DNA of 32,859 nucleotides, from NCBI GenBank assembly GCA_944389315.1, contig CALXLX010000048.1, positions 1 through 32,859 on the forward strand. The letters run 5' to 3'. The notes under the pieces were generated by a model. That model saw only the letters and a list, made by a program, of their open reading frames with translations, made no database searches and was not told where the DNA came from. Position 1 is the first letter of the stretch, and each line of letters starts with the position of its first letter. Shown one piece after another: positions 29,367-32,859 of the stretch. Source of the DNA: an uncultured Opitutales bacterium. Its GTDB lineage: Bacteria > Verrucomicrobiota > Verrucomicrobiia > Opitutales > Intestinicryptomonadaceae. The position numbers and the translations under genes are program-made.

Positions 29367-30677
29367 ATGAAAAACAATATAGAAGAGATATCTTCCACAC
29401 GCAGGAAAATAACCGTTTCTTTCGACGAAAAAGAAGTTGCCCAGGAGCGCCAGGATACCTTTAAGGATTTCCTCAAGAACTCCAAGATTCAGGGCTTCAG
29501 GCCCGGCAAGGCTCCCGCGGAGCTGGTTGAAAAAACCTATGCAAAAGCCATACAGGAGGCAACGGAGCGCGTCCTCACCCAGAAGGCTTTGCAGGAGCTC
29601 AACGGCATAAAGGACTTGGACATATATTCCGTAGTCTCCCTCGAGGGGAAAGATGTCGACGGCGGAAAGTCTTTCGAGTTTGTAGCGGACGTGTATCCGG
29701 ATTTCGAGCTGCCCGCAGACTTGAAGACTGAAGTGGAGCTTCCGGAGCCCAAGGCCACCGACGAGGAGGTCAAGAACGGCTTGAACTACTATCTCAACCA
29801 GCGCGCCTCCTACAACGAGGTTGACCGCGCCGTTGAGAAGGGAGACTTTGTGCGCCTCAGCTACAACGGCAAGGTTGACGGCAGCGACATATCCCAGATA
29901 GCCCCCGAGCTGGCGATGTTCGGCAAGCAGGCTTCCACCTGGGAGGAGGCCGGCAGCGAGAACGCTCCGGGAGTAAGCGGCATCGTCCAGGGCATAATAG
30001 GCATGAAGAAGGGCGAGAAAAAGACCCTTTCTCACGAGTTCCCCGCCGAGTTTGAAAACAAGGCTCTCGCGGGCAAGAAGGCGGAGTACGACGTCGAGAT
30101 TTTTGAGGTGCGCGAGAAGAAGCTTCCCGAGATAAACGAGGAGTTCCTCAAGCCTTTCGAGGTCAAGACCAAGGAGGAGCTGGAGGATAAGATCCGCAAG
30201 GACATAGAGCGCGAGAAGAACACCAACAACGAGGTTATGAAGCGCCAGCATGCCGTAGAGCAGCTGATGGCGAAGGTTAAGATAGATGTTCCGGAGAGCG
30301 CCCTGGAGGAGGAGAAGCAGATGATACTCGAGGATATGATGATGAGGTTCATGTCTTCCGGAGCGTCCCGCGCGGACATAGAGAAGAACAAGGAGCTTTT
30401 GTACGAGTCGGCCTCAAAGGACGCCGATATGAGGGCTAAGATGCGCGTGTTCCTCAACCGCGTTGCCAAGGCCAACAATCTGAAGGTCGAGAACGAGGAC
30501 ATGAGCCGCATGGTCTGGCAGGAGGCGATGCGCATGCGCATAAAGCCCGACGATCTCCTTCGCCAGCTGCGCAAGGATTCCGCAAAGGTCAACCGCATGC
30601 GCTCAGACGCTCTCATTCAAAAAGCCATTAACTTCATCGCCGAAAAAGCCGAAGTTAAATTGAAACAGGAAAAATAA
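29367..30677 (+). CDS. tig: trigger factor (ribosome-bound chaperone and peptidyl-prolyl isomerase)
   Basis: 436 residues from the ATG at 29367; a much longer in-frame reading from 29157 covers promoter sequence and is rejected. The ribosome-binding loop GFRPGKAP occupies residues 43-50, the same place as in E. coli (GFRxGKxP). An FKBP-like PPIase domain follows (VEKGDFVRLSYNGKVDG, then IVQGIIGMKKGEKKTLSHEF), then a long helical substrate-binding domain. It meets nascent chains at the ribosome exit. The stop codon is directly followed by the clpP ATG, and an AGGA before that start serves as its ribosome binding site. Confidence 0.96.
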   Translation: MKNNIEEISSTRRKITVSFDEKEVAQERQDTFKDFLKNSKIQGFRPGKAPAELVEKTYAKAIQEATERVLTQKALQELNGIKDLDIYSVVSLEGKDVDGGKSFEFVADVYPDFELPADLKTEVELPEPKATDEEVKNGLNYYLNQRASYNEVDRAVEKGDFVRLSYNGKVDGSDISQIAPELAMFGKQASTWEEAGSENAPGVSGIVQGIIGMKKGEKKTLSHEFPAEFENKALAGKKAEYDVEIFEVREKKLPEINEEFLKPFEVKTKEELEDKIRKDIEREKNTNNEVMKRQHAVEQLMAKVKIDVPESALEEEKQMILEDMMMRFMSSGASRADIEKNKELLYESASKDADMRAKMRVFLNRVAKANNLKVENEDMSRMVWQEAMRMRIKPDDLLRQLRKDSAKVNRMRSDALIQKAINFIAEKAEVKLKQEK

Positions 30678-31280
30678 ATGAGCGAATATTATCTGCCGAA
30701 TGTCGTTGAGCGCGACGGAAGAACCGAGCGCACATGGGACGTCTATTCCCGTCTTCTTAAGGACAGGATAGTTTTCATCGGCACCCCTATAAGCGACGGC
30801 GTTGCAAACGCCGTCATAGCGCAGCTTTTGTTCCTCCAGATGGAGGATCCCAAGAAGGACGTGCATGTTTATATAAACAGCCCCGGAGGTTCCGTTACCG
30901 CCGGCATGGCGATATACGACACTATGAACTTCCTTCAGTGCGACGTTGTCACATACTGCGTGGGGCAGGCTGCGAGCATGGCCACGGTTCTTCTTTCCGC
31001 GGGCACCAAGGGCAAGCGCTATTCCCTGCCGCACTCGAGGGTGATGATACACCAGCCTTCGGGCGGGGCTTCGGGGCAGGCTACGGACATAACCATAGCC
31101 GCCAACGAAATTCTGCGCTGGCGCAGGACTCTCAACGAAATTTTGGCGAAGAATACCGGAAAGACGGTCGAGCAGGTGGAGAGGGATTCCGACAGGGACT
31201 ATTACATGACTCCGCAGGAGGCTCTCGCGTACGGCATCGTCGACAAGGTTATAGAGTCCAAACCCCGCTCGGAAAAGTAG
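30678..31280 (+). CDS. clpP: ATP-dependent Clp protease proteolytic subunit
   Basis: 200 residues. The catalytic triad is visible: S100 in [13 protein letters not shown]125 in [11 protein letters not shown] and D174 in DSDRDYYM, spaced as in E. coli ClpP. It forms the double-heptamer chamber that degrades proteins delivered by ClpX. An alternative ATG is not needed, since the gene starts at the base after tig. One base separates its stop from clpX, so the three genes are a single transcript. Confidence 0.97.
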   Translation: MSEYYLPNVVERDGRTERTWDVYSRLLKDRIVFIGTPISDGVANAVIAQLLFLQMEDPKKDVHVYINSPGGSVTAGMAIYDTMNFLQCDVVTYCVGQAASMATVLLSAGTKGKRYSLPHSRVMIHQPSGGASGQATDITIAANEILRWRRTLNEILAKNTGKTVEQVERDSDRDYYMTPQEALAYGIVDKVIESKPRSEK

Positions 31281-31281
31281 C

Positions 31282-32553
31282 ATGGGAAAGGACGTGTTTC
31301 AGGACGACTATTGCAGCTTTTGCGGCCGCTCCAAGGACAAGGTCGGCGGGGCGCTGATAAAGGGCGTGGACGGGGCGATGATATGCCCCGCTTGCGTCGA
31401 GGCCCTGCACAACGTCATGGAGTTGCGCTCCAAGGAGCTTGGCCGGCAGGCCAGGGAGGAGCTGCTTTCCTTCGAGCTTAAGACCCCTTCTGAGATAAAG
31501 AGGGGCTTGGACGACTATGTCATAGGCCAGGACGCCGCAAAGCGCGTATTGAGCGTTGCGGTTTACAACCACTACAAGCGCCTCATGGTAGAAAAGCTCG
31601 TGCGCGAGGGCAGGGCCGACAGAGAGCTTCTCGAGCAGCTGGGCGACGTGGAGATAGAGAAGAGCAACATAATGCTCATAGGCCCCACCGGCAGCGGAAA
31701 AACCTTTCTGGCGCGCACTTTGGCGAGGATGCTGAATGTTCCCTTTGCCATGGGCGACGCAACGACCCTCACGGAGGCCGGATACGTCGGCGAGGACGTG
31801 GAGAATCTGGTTTTAAACCTTCTGCGCGCGGCCGATTTCAACGTCGAGAAGGCGCAGTGCGGCATAATCTATGTCGACGAGATAGACAAAATTGGCGCGC
31901 ACAAGGAAAACGTGTCCATAACGCGCGACGTCGGTGGGGAGGGCGTGCAGCAGGCTCTTTTGAAAATCCTTGAAGGCACAGTTTGCAATGTTCCGCCGAA
32001 GGGCGGCAGGAAGCACCCCGACCAGGAGTATATAAGGGTGGATACCCGGAATATTCTCTTTATTTGCGGCGGGGCGTTTGTCGGGCTGGACAAGATTGTT
32101 GCGGAGCGTTCGGAGAGCAAGGTGCTTGGCTTCAATTTTGCGGAGGACAAAGGCGGCAAAACCGGCGAGGACGGCAAGCTTGAGCTTCTGTCAAAAGTCC
32201 AGCCGGAGGACCTTGTGAAATTCGGCTTTATTCCGGAGTTCATCGGGCGCCTGCCCGTAGTGACGGCTCTTAAGGAGCTTTCGGAGGACGACCTTGTGCG
32301 CATAATGACGGAGCCGAAGAACTCGCTTGTCAAGCAGTACTCCAAGCTTCTCGCGCTCGAGGGGGTAAAGCTCGAGTTTACAGACGGCGCGGTGCGCAAA
32401 ATCGCAAAACGCGCTCTTGAGCTTGGAACGGGCGCGCGCGGTCTGCGCTCCATAATGGAGAAAATCATGCTCGACATCATGTACACGCTGCCCGACGACA
32501 TAAAGAAAGCGTCGGCTCCGCGCAATATAGTCATAGACGAGTCCAAAGTTTAA
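31282..32553 (+). CDS. clpX: ATP-dependent Clp protease ATP-binding subunit ClpX
   Basis: 423 residues. The N-terminal zinc-binding domain has C11/C14 and C35/C38 (YCSFCGR, ICPACVE). The AAA+ core has Walker A GPTGSGKT (134-141), Walker B IIYVDEID (195-202), [13 protein letters not shown] and the arginine-finger region [11 protein letters not shown], then a sensor-2 helix with [17 protein letters not shown]. It unfolds tagged proteins and feeds them into ClpP. It is the last gene of tig-clpP-clpX and is followed by a strong terminator. Confidence 0.97.
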   Translation: MGKDVFQDDYCSFCGRSKDKVGGALIKGVDGAMICPACVEALHNVMELRSKELGRQAREELLSFELKTPSEIKRGLDDYVIGQDAAKRVLSVAVYNHYKRLMVEKLVREGRADRELLEQLGDVEIEKSNIMLIGPTGSGKTFLARTLARMLNVPFAMGDATTLTEAGYVGEDVENLVLNLLRAADFNVEKAQCGIIYVDEIDKIGAHKENVSITRDVGGEGVQQALLKILEGTVCNVPPKGGRKHPDQEYIRVDTRNILFICGGAFVGLDKIVAERSESKVLGFNFAEDKGGKTGEDGKLELLSKVQPEDLVKFGFIPEFIGRLPVVTALKELSEDDLVRIMTEPKNSLVKQYSKLLALEGVKLEFTDGAVRKIAKRALELGTGARGLRSIMEKIMLDIMYTLPDDIKKASAPRNIVIDESKV

Positions 32554-32584
32554 GGCGGGGCAAGCCCTTTGCAGATTTTTCACT

Positions 32585-32620
32585 GCGCGCGCGGAAAACG
32601 GAAATCCGCGCGCGCTTTTT
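32585..32620. terminator. terminator of the tig-clpP-clpX operon
   Basis: An 11-bp GC-rich stem (GCGCGCGCGGA / TCCGCGCGCGC) with a 9-nt loop is followed by five T. The T-run coincides with the stop codon of the convergent gene. Confidence 0.92.
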
Positions 32621-32858
32621 ATTCCCCTATGCCGAGTCTCTGGCGGTTTGTGCTTTCAAGCCTGCCGAGCGTGGCGGCGGCGTTGTCGCATATGGACTTA
32701 GCGAGAAGTTTTATTGTCGCGTCTTTGGCCGAGCATAGCATTGTTTTGTTCTTCCCGTCGGCCGAAGGGTAGCTTATCTTTATTCTCGCGCTGCAGCCCC
32801 GTATGCCGGGTTTCAACTCGAGAATTTCTATTTCTATGTTCCTGCCGGAAAACAACGC
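32619..32858 (-). CDS. hypothetical protein, 5' end outside the window
   Basis: At least 79 codons, open to the right edge, so the start is missing; a TTG at 32855 is an unlikely start. The visible chain has NIEIEILELKPGIRGCSARI and TMLCSAKDATIKLLAKSIC, with mixed strands and helices and no recognised motif. It ends in the clpX terminator and is convergent with clpX. Confidence 0.45.
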   Translation of the reverse strand, partial: ALFSGRNIEIEILELKPGIRGCSARIKISYPSADGKNKTMLCSAKDATIKLLAKSICDNAAATLGRLESTNRQRLGIGE

Positions 32859-32859
32859 A

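Noticed and set aside
29352..30251. 299-codon minus-strand open frame, Leu/Val-rich, opposite tig
   Set aside because: The Leu-rich look is the mirror of Glu/Lys-rich trigger factor codons; no start signals or homology pattern.
30603..31283. 226-codon minus-strand open frame opposite clpP
   Set aside because: An antisense shadow of clpP, which has its full catalytic triad on the other strand.
1..32859. CRISPR arrays, tRNA or rRNA genes, insertion sequences and prophage
   Set aside because: Reading both strands I saw no regularly spaced repeats, no tRNA T-loop signature in any intergenic gap, no rRNA and no transposase or integrase; the pentapeptide array is protein-coding.

Overview
The window most likely comes from a Verrucomicrobiota bacterium, probably the Opitutales/Puniceicoccales side and an anaerobic or gut lineage. 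This is inferred from two very large beta-strand-rich surface proteins ending in a PEP-CTERM sorting tail (IPEPSTYAA, hydrophobic stretch, RRRxRK), polysaccharide-active secreted enzymes, a sulfide-type Thi4, Feo ferrous-iron uptake and heavy use of ATA for isoleucine. No rRNA, tRNA, CRISPR, IS element or phage module was found.

Layout. 1-8.6 kb (+): a Tat-exported pectate-lyase-like beta-helix protein cut by the left edge, a secreted GH20-like glycosidase, and two tandem PEP-CTERM paralogues of about 900 residues that share nearly identical DNA patches; each paralogue has its own promoter almost touching its start codon. 8.6-11.8 kb: a LysR regulator divergent from a flavodoxin-like reductase / alpha-beta hydrolase / sugar O-acetyltransferase operon. 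12.0-16.6 kb: thi4 (-) divergent from a DtxR/MntR-type regulator, then feoA-feoB and a 58-aa Cys-rich FeoB partner. Three 18-bp sites of the form AGTTA-N8-TAACT lie before the regulator (two) and before feoAB (one), and look like a local metal-regulon operator.

16.7-18.1 kb: a stand-alone short ribosomal protein S18 gene and a Sua5-type threonylcarbamoyl-AMP synthase. 18.1-21.6 kb (-): a three-gene membrane-protein operon (TM2-like, single-span protein, DUF1232-like), a protein with 23 uninterrupted pentapeptide repeats, and an AEC-family transporter. 21.7-25.7 kb: YqhD-type alcohol dehydrogenase (-), outer-membrane barrel protein (+), miaA (+), META-domain lipoprotein (-). 25.8-29.2 kb: dinB (+), a C-terminal remnant of an arabinofuranosidase (-), an OGG1-type DNA glycosylase (-) and a lipoprotein (-). 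29.4-32.6 kb (+): the conserved tig-clpP-clpX operon with a strong terminator, then a partial unknown gene (-) running off the right edge.

How the parts fit: the left end looks like a carbohydrate-degrading and surface-display locus; the centre is an iron/redox block in which a Thi4 of the Fe(II)- and sulfide-dependent type sits beside its likely iron supply; the right end is housekeeping proteolysis and genome maintenance.
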